Below, one piece after another: positions 1-6,041 of a DNA stretch of 15,005 nt. How positions within the stretch are numbered: the stretch's first letter is position 1; every line of letters begins with the position of its first letter. Under the pieces are notes generated by a model, which worked only from the letters and a program-made list of their open reading frames with translations, made no database searches and was not told the origin of the DNA. This DNA comes from SIG575 sp045595725. Lineage in GTDB: Bacteria > Bacillota > Clostridia > Oscillospirales > Acutalibacteraceae. The stretch spans positions 1 to 15,005 of the forward strand of contig JAZOAY010000033.1 of the NCBI GenBank assembly GCA_045595725.1. The letters are read 5' to 3'. A program made the translations under genes and the position numbers.

Positions 1-2
1 CT

Positions 3-9
3 ACCTCCC
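3..9 (-). promoter_or_regulatory. Shine-Dalgarno of the next gene (probably secE), cut by the window edge
   Basis: On the minus strand, GGGAGGT follows the rpmG stop codon by two bases. No start codon fits before the edge, so this is the ribosome binding site of a gene beginning just outside the window. In Firmicutes rpmG is normally followed by secE and nusG, so secE is the likely neighbour. That identity comes from synteny only. Confidence 0.6.
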
Positions 10-11
10 GC

Positions 12-161
12 TTATTTTGTTTCGCGGTGGAGAGTGTGTTTCTTGCAGAATCTGCAGTACTTATTCATCTCCAACCTGTCCGGGGTGTTCTTCTTGTTTT
101 TCATTGTGTTGTAGTTGCGCTGTTTACATTCAGTGCAAGCAAGTGTGATTTTTACTCTCAT
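12..161 (-). CDS. rpmG: 50S ribosomal protein L33, zinc-ribbon form
   Basis: The gene encodes 49 residues starting MRVKITLACTEC and ending HTLHRETK, the usual length for bacterial L33, a small protein of the large ribosomal subunit. It carries two CxxC pairs (Cys9/Cys12 and Cys36/Cys39), so this is the zinc-binding C+ paralogue rather than the Cys-free one. The family core is clear: Thr-Glu-Cys, then Arg-Asn-Tyr, then a Lys/Asn-rich stretch, then Leu-Glu and Lys-Tyr-Cys. The start is fixed by a perfect SD, GGAGGT at 168-173, six bases upstream. A strong sigma-A type promoter lies at 248-276, and a second gene's SD follows immediately, so the transcript should continue into the neighbour, probably secE-nusG. 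Confidence 0.97.
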   Translation of the reverse strand: MRVKITLACTECKQRNYNTMKNKKNTPDRLEMNKYCRFCKKHTLHRETK

Positions 162-216
162 GACGGCACCTCCATTTTACCGGATATAAGAATTAGCCTC
201 CCTCACAAAAGGGCAC

Positions 217-240
217 AAAAAAATAACCCTCTTTCAGAGG
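217..240 (-). terminator. Terminator-like hairpin at the 5' end of the rpmG leader
   Basis: On the minus strand CCTCT-GAA-AGAGG (240 to 228) is a 5-bp hairpin, followed after G by TTATTTTTTT. It looks like a small intrinsic terminator. It lies downstream of the rpmG promoter, and the predicted transcript start (about 241) is just before the stem. It may end transcripts coming from the 58-residue gene upstream, act as an attenuator or 5' stability hairpin of rpmG, or both. The stem is short, so the strength is uncertain. Confidence 0.45.
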
Positions 241-247
241 TGCAATA

Positions 248-276
248 ATCATATCATAAATATCAAGATAAGTCAA
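248..276 (-). promoter_or_regulatory. Sigma-A type promoter of rpmG
   Basis: Minus-strand TTGACT (276-271) is separated by exactly 17 bp from TATGAT (253-248), a near-consensus vegetative promoter. The A at about 241 is a natural start site, which gives a leader of about 80 nt before the rpmG ATG. A second TATGAT with a 12-bp spacer overlaps it and is ignored because of its spacing. Confidence 0.85.
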
Positions 277-303
277 GCAATTTTTTAAAATATTTTATTA
301 TTT

Positions 304-480
304 TTAAAGGTCATCAGGATCTTGTTCCGGAACCTCGCCGCTACTACTATATGGTGTGCCTCGGTAACTTCCGAGAATGTCAATAGGGTTCTGAGTTGAG
401 TTAATTGACCACACATTTATCATGCTTTCAATAATATCTTTGTTTTTTACCTTTTTATTTTTGTTGTTTTTATTTTCCAT
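304..480 (-). CDS. Uncharacterised 58-residue protein with acidic C-terminal tail
   Basis: I do not know a function for this gene. It starts MENKNNKNKK, a very Asn/Lys-rich basic N-terminus. The middle is moderately hydrophobic (DIIESMINVWSIN). The C-terminal third reads NPIDILGSYRGTPY and ends EVPEQDPDDL, with a strongly acidic tail. There is no signal peptide, membrane segment or cysteine, so it should be cytosolic. The SD GGAGGT (495-490) lies about nine bases before the ATG, which supports real translation. It is 48 bp downstream of the DedA-like gene on the same strand, so the two are probably co-transcribed. The Gly-Ser-Tyr-x-Gly-x-Pro plus Gln-Asp-x-Asp-Asp-Leu ending resembles, from memory, small hypothetical proteins of Clostridia; I could not verify that. 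Confidence 0.75.
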   Translation of the reverse strand: MENKNNKNKKVKNKDIIESMINVWSINSTQNPIDILGSYRGTPYSSSGEVPEQDPDDL

Positions 481-522
481 ATTAATAATACCTCCAACAG
501 AAAGTGCCGTCGGTATTAATAT
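479..522 (-). repeat. Inverted repeat spanning the SD and start of the 58-residue gene
   Basis: Minus-strand ATATTAATACC (522-512) can pair with GGTATTATTAATAT (492-479) across a 19-nt loop, with one 3-nt bulge. The right arm contains the end of the SD and the first bases of the ATG, so folding would partly occlude translation initiation. The arms are AT-rich, and a chance origin is possible. Confidence 0.35.
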
Positions 523-528
523 TCCAAA

Positions 529-1212
529 TTAACACTCCGTAATACTCTTTTTACGTTTTTTAACCACTCTGTAAATAAGGAAAGCAATTACTGCTACAGG
601 AATTGCAACAATTATAAGTTTGATAATAAGTTCTTTGGGTATATACTTATATATACTGTCACCGATTATTGTGAAAAGAAGTACTCTCGGATAAATGCCG
701 AGAATTGAAAAGAAAAGATATGGGAAAAAACTGTAATTTGATGAGCCGAGAAAAAGACTTGTGAAGTCAATTGGGAAAGCAGGTAATACACGCGCAATAA
801 ACAAAAATGAATTTTTTGTTTTAGTTTTCATGTTAAGGAGCTTTTTGCCGCCCTTGTTTTTTTCAAGAAGTTTTGCAACATATTCTCCGCCGAGAAATTT
901 CCCCAGAAAATATGTTATTGTTACCTCAACTGCAAGACCAATGAGATTAAGAACGATTGCCGTCGATGTATCAAATGAAATTCCCACAGAAACGTAAATC
1001 ATCATTGCAGGAACAACAAAAACTACACTTTTAAGTGCATAAACACCTATTACTGCAAAATAGGCATACCATATTATACCTATTGAACTGACTAATGCTC
1101 TCAGGTCAAGGTTTACAAGTTTATCGTATTTGATAACAACTGCAACAAATATCACAACTGCAACAGCCACACGCAAAACGACAGATATAATTTCATTATT
1201 TTTCGTTTTCAT
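529..1212 (-). CDS. TVP38/TMEM64 (DedA/VTT superfamily) membrane protein
   Basis: The gene encodes 227 residues of an integral membrane protein. Hydrophobic segments lie at about 8-27, 44-72, 84-105, 137-156, 162-184 and 195-214, and the C-terminus is Lys/Arg-rich (VVKKRKK). Residues 136-184 (FLFIARVLPAFPIDF, then Gly-Ser-Ser, then Ile-Leu-Gly-Ile-Tyr-Pro-Arg) are the typical VTT/SNARE-assoc signature with its Arg, Pro-x-x-Pro and late Gly-x-x-Pro. Relatives include flippases or transporters of undecaprenyl phosphate and phospholipids; the substrate here is unknown. An in-frame TTG at 1224 exists, but no SD precedes it. The ATG at 1212 is preceded by GGGGGAG, although closely spaced, so I prefer it. 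The gene has its own promoter and is followed by the 58-residue protein. Confidence 0.88.
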   Translation of the reverse strand: MKTKNNEIISVVLRVAVAVVIFVAVVIKYDKLVNLDLRALVSSIGIIWYAYFAVIGVYALKSVVFVVPAMMIYVSVGISFDTSTAIVLNLIGLAVEVTITYFLGKFLGGEYVAKLLEKNKGGKKLLNMKTKTKNSFLFIARVLPAFPIDFTSLFLGSSNYSFFPYLFFSILGIYPRVLLFTIIGDSIYKYIPKELIIKLIIVAIPVAVIAFLIYRVVKKRKKSITEC

Positions 1213-1241
1213 ATTCTCCCCCAAAAAGATAATACTATAGA

Positions 1242-1270
1242 AGTATATCCTATTTTATATGTGATTTCAA
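1242..1270 (-). promoter_or_regulatory. Promoter of the DedA-like gene
   Basis: Minus-strand TTGAAA (1270-1265), a 17-bp spacer, then TATACT (1247-1242): good matches to sigma-A boxes. The expected start at about 1235 leaves a leader of about 23 nt to the ATG at 1212. Confidence 0.75.
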
Positions 1271-1289
1271 GTTATTTACAATTTTTCCA

Positions 1290-1318
1290 TAGACATTTTT
1301 AAAATTCTGTGATACAAT
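1290..1318 (+). promoter_or_regulatory. Promoter of the radical SAM gene
   Basis: TAGACA (1290-1295), a 17-bp spacer, then TACAAT (1313-1318) preceded by a TGn extended -10. The predicted start is near 1325, followed by the SD AAAGGAGG (about 1338-1345) before the ATG at 1353. Its -35 is only 19 bp from the -35 of the divergent promoter for the membrane protein. Confidence 0.7.
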
Positions 1319-1352
1319 ATTTGAGTATAATTTTTGAAAAGGAGGTAAGCTT

Positions 1353-2777
1353 ATGACTTTTCGAGAAAAAAGCGAACGTGCTGCTGTCGGCAGAGCACTC
1401 GATGTGCTTCTGGGTTACGTAAGAAAAGACCCTGATGCAAATATAGGAAAACTTGTGGTTTTTGCAGAAAAGTATGTAGGTTCAATTTTTCCCGGCAGAA
1501 ATTTTGATGCAATGCGTAAAGGTGCGCAAAATCCCGATAATATCTGGGTAAAGCTTACCAAATCCATTTTAAATGATACTGATAAGAATATTGTCAGAAA
1601 AATGCTTCTTGCTTTCGGTCTCGGTGCAGGGGTTCACGGCACAAAGAAAGTAAGAGAAAACAGGGAAAAATTAAAATGCAATATTCCGTGGCTGATACTT
1701 ATGGACCCCACTTCTGCATGTAACAAAAACTGCAAAGGTTGTTGGGCAGCAGAATACGGACATCAGCAGAGTCTGACTTACGACGAAATGAACGGTGTTG
1801 TAAATCAGGCAAAAGAATTGGGTACACATCTGTTTATGTTTACAGGTGGTGAGCCTCTTATCAGAAAAAACGACATTGTAAAACTCTGTAATGAACATCA
1901 GGACTGTGTTTTCCTTGCTTTTACAAATGCAACACTTATTGATGATGAATTCTGTGAAGCAATTAAAGAAGCCGGTAACTTTGTACCCGTTGCGAGTATT
2001 GAAGGAAATGAAGAAAGCAACGACTACAGACGCGGCGACGGAAGTTATCAGACGACTGTTGAAGCAATGAAACTTCTCAAAAAACATGGTATCTTCTTCG
2101 GTATGTCAGTTTGCTATACAAGTAAAAACGTTGAGTTTGTTACAAGTGACGAGTTTATTGATAAAATGATAGAGCTTGGCGTAAAAATCGGTATGTACTT
2201 CAACTATATGCCGGTCGGTAAAGACGCTGTTCCCGAACTTATTCCTACACCCGAACAGAGAAAACACATGTATCATTGGTTGAGAAAGATGAGAAACTCA
2301 GAAACAGGCAAACCTGTCTTTGTCTTTGACTTCCAGGATGACGGTGAATACGTGGGCGGATGTATTGCAGGCGGAAGAAACTATTTCCACATCAATTCTG
2401 CAGGTGACATGGAGCCTTGTGTTTTCATTCATTACTCAGATTCAAACATCAGAACTCATACAATTCTGGAAGCACTTAAAAATCCTCTTTTTCAGGCATA
2501 CTATAAAAATCAGCCTTTCAACGACAATCATCTGAGACCTTGTCCTATGCTTGAAAATCCTGATTGTCTGAGAAAGATTATAAAAGACACAGGTGCTAAG
2601 TCAACTGACCTGATTGCACCTGAAGATGCAGACACCCTCTGTTCACGTTGCGATAAGTTTGCTGCAGCATGGAAAGATGAAGCGGACAAGCTCTGGAACT
2701 CCACAACTCACAGAGATACAAAAACTTATTACTACCGTGACACTCCCGAGGGGAAAGCAGAACTTAATAACAAATAA
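1353..2777 (+). CDS. Radical SAM enzyme with C-terminal Cys-rich (SPASM-like) region, function unknown
   Basis: The gene encodes 474 residues. The radical SAM cluster motif is Cys123-x3-Cys127-x2-Cys130 (SACNKNCKGCWAAEYG), followed by the SAM-binding GGEP at 165-168, so it should bind a 4Fe-4S cluster and generate a 5'-deoxyadenosyl radical. Seven further Cys-bearing positions include Cys337 (GGCIAGG), Cys356 (MEPCVFIHYS), Cys397, Cys405, Cys430 and Cys433. They form a C-terminal region like that of SPASM/twitch enzymes, probably holding an auxiliary cluster. Residues 1-110 are a helical N-terminal domain without a motif I know. No signal or membrane segment is seen. The SD AAAGGAGG fixes the start. 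It is the only plus-strand gene, head-on to replication from the origin at the right. The substrate is unknown. A role in lipid or envelope chemistry is suggested only by the flanking lipase and DedA-like genes. Confidence 0.88.
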   Translation: MTFREKSERAAVGRALDVLLGYVRKDPDANIGKLVVFAEKYVGSIFPGRNFDAMRKGAQNPDNIWVKLTKSILNDTDKNIVRKMLLAFGLGAGVHGTKKVRENREKLKCNIPWLILMDPTSACNKNCKGCWAAEYGHQQSLTYDEMNGVVNQAKELGTHLFMFTGGEPLIRKNDIVKLCNEHQDCVFLAFTNATLIDDEFCEAIKEAGNFVPVASIEGNEESNDYRRGDGSYQTTVEAMKLLKKHGIFFGMSVCYTSKNVEFVTSDEFIDKMIELGVKIGMYFNYMPVGKDAVPELIPTPEQRKHMYHWLRKMRNSETGKPVFVFDFQDDGEYVGGCIAGGRNYFHINSAGDMEPCVFIHYSDSNIRTHTILEALKNPLFQAYYKNQPFNDNHLRPCPMLENPDCLRKIIKDTGAKSTDLIAPEDADTLCSRCDKFAAAWKDEADKLWNSTTHRDTKTYYYRDTPEGKAELNNK

Positions 2778-2815
2778 AAATTATCACCGCAGATTTTTAA
2801 AAGTCTGCGGTGATA
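2776..2815 (-). terminator. Intrinsic terminator of the lipase gene, between convergent genes
   Basis: A perfect 12-bp stem, TATCACCGCAGA (2782-2793) with TCTGCGGTGATA (2804-2815), fills the 42-bp gap between the convergent radical SAM and lipase genes. On the minus strand it is followed by ATTTTTATTT, a good U tract. On the plus strand the following bases are only mildly T-rich, so it may also end the radical SAM transcript, but less efficiently. Confidence 0.85.
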
Positions 2816-2819
2816 TTGA

Positions 2820-4097
2820 TTATGCTTTATTTATTGTCTCAACAAGAGTAAAGTAAAAATCTTCAAAGCTTGTTGGGTAATCTATTGTTCCGCAAAAATC
2901 GAAGTGATCAAAGCCTTCCATAATCGGCATATAGTACCATACTCCTGTTTCTATTTTTTCTCCTGCTTTTACAGCTTCTTCATAACTCTTTGCATTGTCT
3001 TTGTCAGTTGCGGGATAAAGTGCACTTGCAAGGGGAACAATGCCATCGTTCTTTGCCCATGTTTCGTCCATATAAATTCCGTCAATTGTCTTTCCTTCAG
3101 TAGCACCGATGTAAAGTGATGTAAGATAGAACATTGCAAAGTTTGACGCAATGGGCAGATATGTACCGCAAGAAGTTTTGAAACTTGAGTTGCAAGAATA
3201 TGAGTAATAATATGCACTGTCAACAGTTTTTATTTTTTCGTTGAGTTCTCGTGATCCTCTGAGTGTTAAATCATATCCGCAGTTATCCTGTGCCTCAACT
3301 GCAGTCTTAATTGTTTTTAAACTGAATTTTGCTTTTTCTTCACTCTGCTTCGGTGTAATTCCCATATGTCCCATAAAAAGGTCCTCCCACATAAGAACAT
3401 TGTGTCCGAAAACTGAACCTGCAAAATTAAGAAGTGCAATAATACCTGTCATAAGGAATGAATCGTGAATCAGATTTGCAATGGGTGAACCGTTATGTAC
3501 ACCTGAAAAAGTGATAACAGAATAAATTGCATCTTTGTGTCCGCCCGTGAAAAGAGGTGATGTTTTGTCACCTGTTGCGGCAATTTCTGCTTCATCACCG
3601 TAAGCAATGAGAGATGCAAAAAGTCTTACTGTGTGACCGCCGAAAGAGTGTCCTACAAGATTGATTTTTTCTTTCATATCCCAGGGCTCTCCCATAAGAG
3701 GTTTGCCTGTGTAGTCATAACCGTAACGGTCGTGATTGTGAGCTTTTGAATGTGCTTCACCGTAGTCAACAACCGTACCCGTAAGCTGAGCGTAAAGTTC
3801 ACATGCTCTGTCCCAAGCACTATTAAAAGGTCCTACAACTGCGGCGTAAGCTTCAATTCCCTGACTTCTGTAAAGTTCAATTACGTCACCCTCTGAGTCA
3901 GCCCAGCCACCCCAGTATGCTTCATCACCGTATTTATTCCAACCACCCATACCGTGAACAAATATCCAGGGATGTTCATTTGTCAAGTCGTAAGTTTTTC
4001 CTTCAAATTCAACTTTGTTGCTTTCGGCAAAAGCAACGGTACTGAACATGGTAAATACAATAACCATACTCAATAATATGCTGATAAATTTTTTCAT
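2820..4097 (-). CDS. Secreted lipase-like alpha/beta hydrolase
   Basis: The protein has 425 residues from the chosen start. A signal peptide (Lys-rich start, hydrophobic core ISILLSMVIVFTMF, then AFA-E) gives likely cleavage near residue 24. The mature protein opens with HPWIFVHGMGGW, the oxyanion-hole strand of lipases of the staphylococcal/Geobacillus (I.5/I.6) type. The nucleophile elbow GHSFGG puts the catalytic Ser at 151. Asp351 (WAKNDGIVP) and His398 (FDHFDFCG) complete a plausible triad. The segment AHNHDRYGYDY is also like that family. It probably hydrolyses acyl esters outside the cell; lipid versus polymer substrate cannot be told. An in-frame ATG at 4103 sits directly on the SD GGAGGG with no spacing. 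The ATG at 4097 is seven bases away, so I chose that. It has its own promoter and a terminator. Confidence 0.87.
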   Translation of the reverse strand: MKKFISILLSMVIVFTMFSTVAFAESNKVEFEGKTYDLTNEHPWIFVHGMGGWNKYGDEAYWGGWADSEGDVIELYRSQGIEAYAAVVGPFNSAWDRACELYAQLTGTVVDYGEAHSKAHNHDRYGYDYTGKPLMGEPWDMKEKINLVGHSFGGHTVRLFASLIAYGDEAEIAATGDKTSPLFTGGHKDAIYSVITFSGVHNGSPIANLIHDSFLMTGIIALLNFAGSVFGHNVLMWEDLFMGHMGITPKQSEEKAKFSLKTIKTAVEAQDNCGYDLTLRGSRELNEKIKTVDSAYYYSYSCNSSFKTSCGTYLPIASNFAMFYLTSLYIGATEGKTIDGIYMDETWAKNDGIVPLASALYPATDKDNAKSYEEAVKAGEKIETGVWYYMPIMEGFDHFDFCGTIDYPTSFEDFYFTLVETINKA

Positions 4098-4133
4098 TTT
4101 CATCCCTCCGAAAAAAATTTCATCTTTAATTTT

Positions 4134-4162
4134 ATTTTAACAGGCATAGTTTTCCAAGTCAA
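4134..4162 (-). promoter_or_regulatory. Promoter of the lipase gene
   Basis: Minus-strand TTGACT (4162-4157), a 17-bp spacer, then TAAAAT (4139-4134) with a TGn extension just before the -10. The predicted start near 4127 gives a leader of about 30 nt. It follows the aspS terminator directly, so the lipase is an independent transcription unit. Confidence 0.78.
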
Positions 4163-4177
4163 ATTAAAAATTATTAT

Positions 4178-4226
4178 AAAAAAACTCTGCCGAGATTCTT
4201 CGCTTTGCTCAAGAATAACGGCAGAG
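4178..4226 (-). terminator. Intrinsic terminator of the dnaN-to-aspS gene run
   Basis: On the minus strand CTCTGCCG (4226-4219) pairs with CGGCAGAG (4192-4185), and an inner ATTCTT/AAGAAT stem continues the hairpin. A run of seven T follows at 4184-4178. It starts 8 bp after the aspS stop codon and separates aspS from the lipase promoter. Confidence 0.9.
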
Positions 4227-4234
4227 ATTAAATT

Positions 4235-6025
4235 TTATTCTTCTGCGGGAAGATTTACCATGATTGCAAGTTCATCAAGCTGTTCTTTATCAATAACTGA
4301 GGGACAGTCTGTCATGGGTTCACTTGCATTCTGTACTTTCGGATATGCAATAACATCACGGAGAGTTTCACATCTGAGCATCTGCATAACAAGTCTGTCA
4401 AGACCAATACCCATACCGCCGTGAGGTGGAGCTCCGTATTTGAAAGCATCTGTAAGATAACCGAATTTTGCATGTGATTCTTCTTCGCTGAGACCCAGAA
4501 GTCTGAACATTCTGTTCTGTAAATCGGGGTCAGTAATTCTGATTGAACCGCTTGAAAGCTCGATACCGTTGAGAACAAGGTCATAAGCCTTTGCTCTTAC
4601 ATTTGCCTTATCTGTTTCGAGATAATCAAGACATTCATCCATGGGAGATGTGAAGGGATGATGCATTGCAACCCAAGTCTGAGAATCTTCGTCCCAATCA
4701 AAGAAGGGGAATTCAATAATCCAGAGAAGATTGAATTTTGATTTATCAATAATATCAAGTTTCTTTGCAACTTCACATCTGAGTGCTCCGAGAACCGAAA
4801 GAACAATTGAATTTTTGGTATCACCTACGATAAGAATTACGTCACCGTTCTCTGCACAGCATTTTTCTTTGATTGCAGCCATTTCATCTTCTGTCATGAA
4901 CTTAGCAAATGAAGATGCAATTGTACCGTCTTCAGCAATTCTTGCCCACGCAAGACCTTTTGCACCGATACCGCGCACAAATTCTGTAAGTTTATCAACT
5001 TCTTTTCTTGTAAGAACATTAAATGCATTTTTTGCAGTAATTGCTCTTACTGAACCGCCACCTTCTATTGCAGAAGTGAATACACCAAAACCGCAGCTTT
5101 TAACTGTTTCGCTCAAGTCAACAAGTTCCATAGCAAAACGTGTGTCGGGTTTATCGCTGCCGTATTTTTCCATTGCTTCTTTATAAGTAAGACGGGGAAT
5201 GGGTGTTTCAATTTCTACATCAATTGCTTCTTTAAAAACTCTCTTGATGTAACCCTCACCGATTGAAAGAACATCTTCCATGTCAACAAATGACATTTCA
5301 AAGTCAATCTGTGTAAATTCAGGGTGTCTGTCTGCACGCAAATCTTCGTCAGGGAAACAACGTGCAATCTGCATGTATCTGTCAAAACCTGCTACCATTG
5401 AAAGCTGTTTATAAAGCTGAGGTGACTGAGGAAGTGCATAGAAAGTTCCTTTGTGAATTCTGCTGGGAACAAGGAAATCACGTGCTCCTTCGGGAGTTGA
5501 TTTGATGAGCATGGGAGTTTCAATTTCAATAAATCCGTTTTCATCAAAATAGTCACGTGTAATTTTTGTGATTTTATGACGCATAAGAATATTTTTCTGT
5601 AAATCAGGACGTCTTAAATCAAGGTATCTGTATTTAAGGCGAGTCAGTTCACTTGTTGCACAATTTTCGATGATTTCAAAAGGAGTTGTTTCACTCTTTG
5701 CAAGAACTCTCAAATCATCAACGAAAATTTCAATTTCACCTGTGGGAATTTCCATATTTTTTGATGAACGTTCTCTCACTTCACCGCTTGCCATGAGAAC
5801 AAATTCACTTCTTGCAGAAAAAGCCTTTTCAAAAATTTCTTTGTCTGTTGTATCATCAAAAGCAAGCTGAACAATACCTGTTCTGTCTCTCAGGTCAATG
5901 AAAATGAGAGCACCAAGGTCACGCTGACGCTGTACCCAACCTGCAACTGTTACTTTTCTGCCGATATCTTTTGCAGTAAATGTACCGCAATAGTCGGTTC
6001 TTTTTTTACCAATCATTGTATCCAT
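4235..6025 (-). CDS. aspS: Aspartyl-tRNA synthetase, bacterial type
   Basis: This cytosolic class II synthetase charges tRNA-Asp. Its 596 residues match the usual bacterial length. In order: an N-terminal OB-fold anticodon domain (about 1-110, VAGWVQRQRDLGALIFIDLRD), motif 1 near 165-172, TPEGARDF (178-184), the QSPQ aspartate-binding loop at 200-203, motif 2 near 223-241, the bacterial GAD insertion (about 290-420), and motif 3 GIGLDRL near the C-terminus. The family's usual motif 2 reads CFRDEDLRADRQPEF; here residue 225 is Pro (codon CCT) instead of Arg, and residue 234 is His instead of Gln. Whether it also accepts tRNA-Asn cannot be decided here. The SD AAAGGA lies eight bases before the ATG. 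It is 16 bp downstream of hisS, the common Firmicutes pairing, and is followed by a terminator. Confidence 0.96.
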   Translation of the reverse strand: MDTMIGKKRTDYCGTFTAKDIGRKVTVAGWVQRQRDLGALIFIDLRDRTGIVQLAFDDTTDKEIFEKAFSARSEFVLMASGEVRERSSKNMEIPTGEIEIFVDDLRVLAKSETTPFEIIENCATSELTRLKYRYLDLRRPDLQKNILMRHKITKITRDYFDENGFIEIETPMLIKSTPEGARDFLVPSRIHKGTFYALPQSPQLYKQLSMVAGFDRYMQIARCFPDEDLRADRHPEFTQIDFEMSFVDMEDVLSIGEGYIKRVFKEAIDVEIETPIPRLTYKEAMEKYGSDKPDTRFAMELVDLSETVKSCGFGVFTSAIEGGGSVRAITAKNAFNVLTRKEVDKLTEFVRGIGAKGLAWARIAEDGTIASSFAKFMTEDEMAAIKEKCCAENGDVILIVGDTKNSIVLSVLGALRCEVAKKLDIIDKSKFNLLWIIEFPFFDWDEDSQTWVAMHHPFTSPMDECLDYLETDKANVRAKAYDLVLNGIELSSGSIRITDPDLQNRMFRLLGLSEEESHAKFGYLTDAFKYGAPPHGGMGIGLDRLVMQMLRCETLRDVIAYPKVQNASEPMTDCPSVIDKEQLDELAIMVNLPAEE

Positions 6026-6041
6026 AGTTTTTTCCTTTCTG

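Noticed and set aside
27..248. A 73-codon plus-strand frame at the left end
   Set aside because: It is antisense to rpmG, whose protein, SD and promoter on the minus strand are unmistakable.
1671..2087. A 138-codon open frame on the minus strand inside the radical SAM gene
   Set aside because: It is antisense to the CxxxCxxC and GGEP coding region and has no family resemblance or SD.
4178..4226. The inner part of the aspS terminator (ATTCTTGAGC / GCGAAGAAT) as a dispersed repeat element
   Set aside because: Only one copy is present in the window, and the outer stem with T7 explains it as a terminator.
4731..5186. A 151-codon open frame on the plus strand inside aspS
   Set aside because: It lies antisense to the conserved AspRS core, has no SD, and its composition mirrors the complement of aspS codons.
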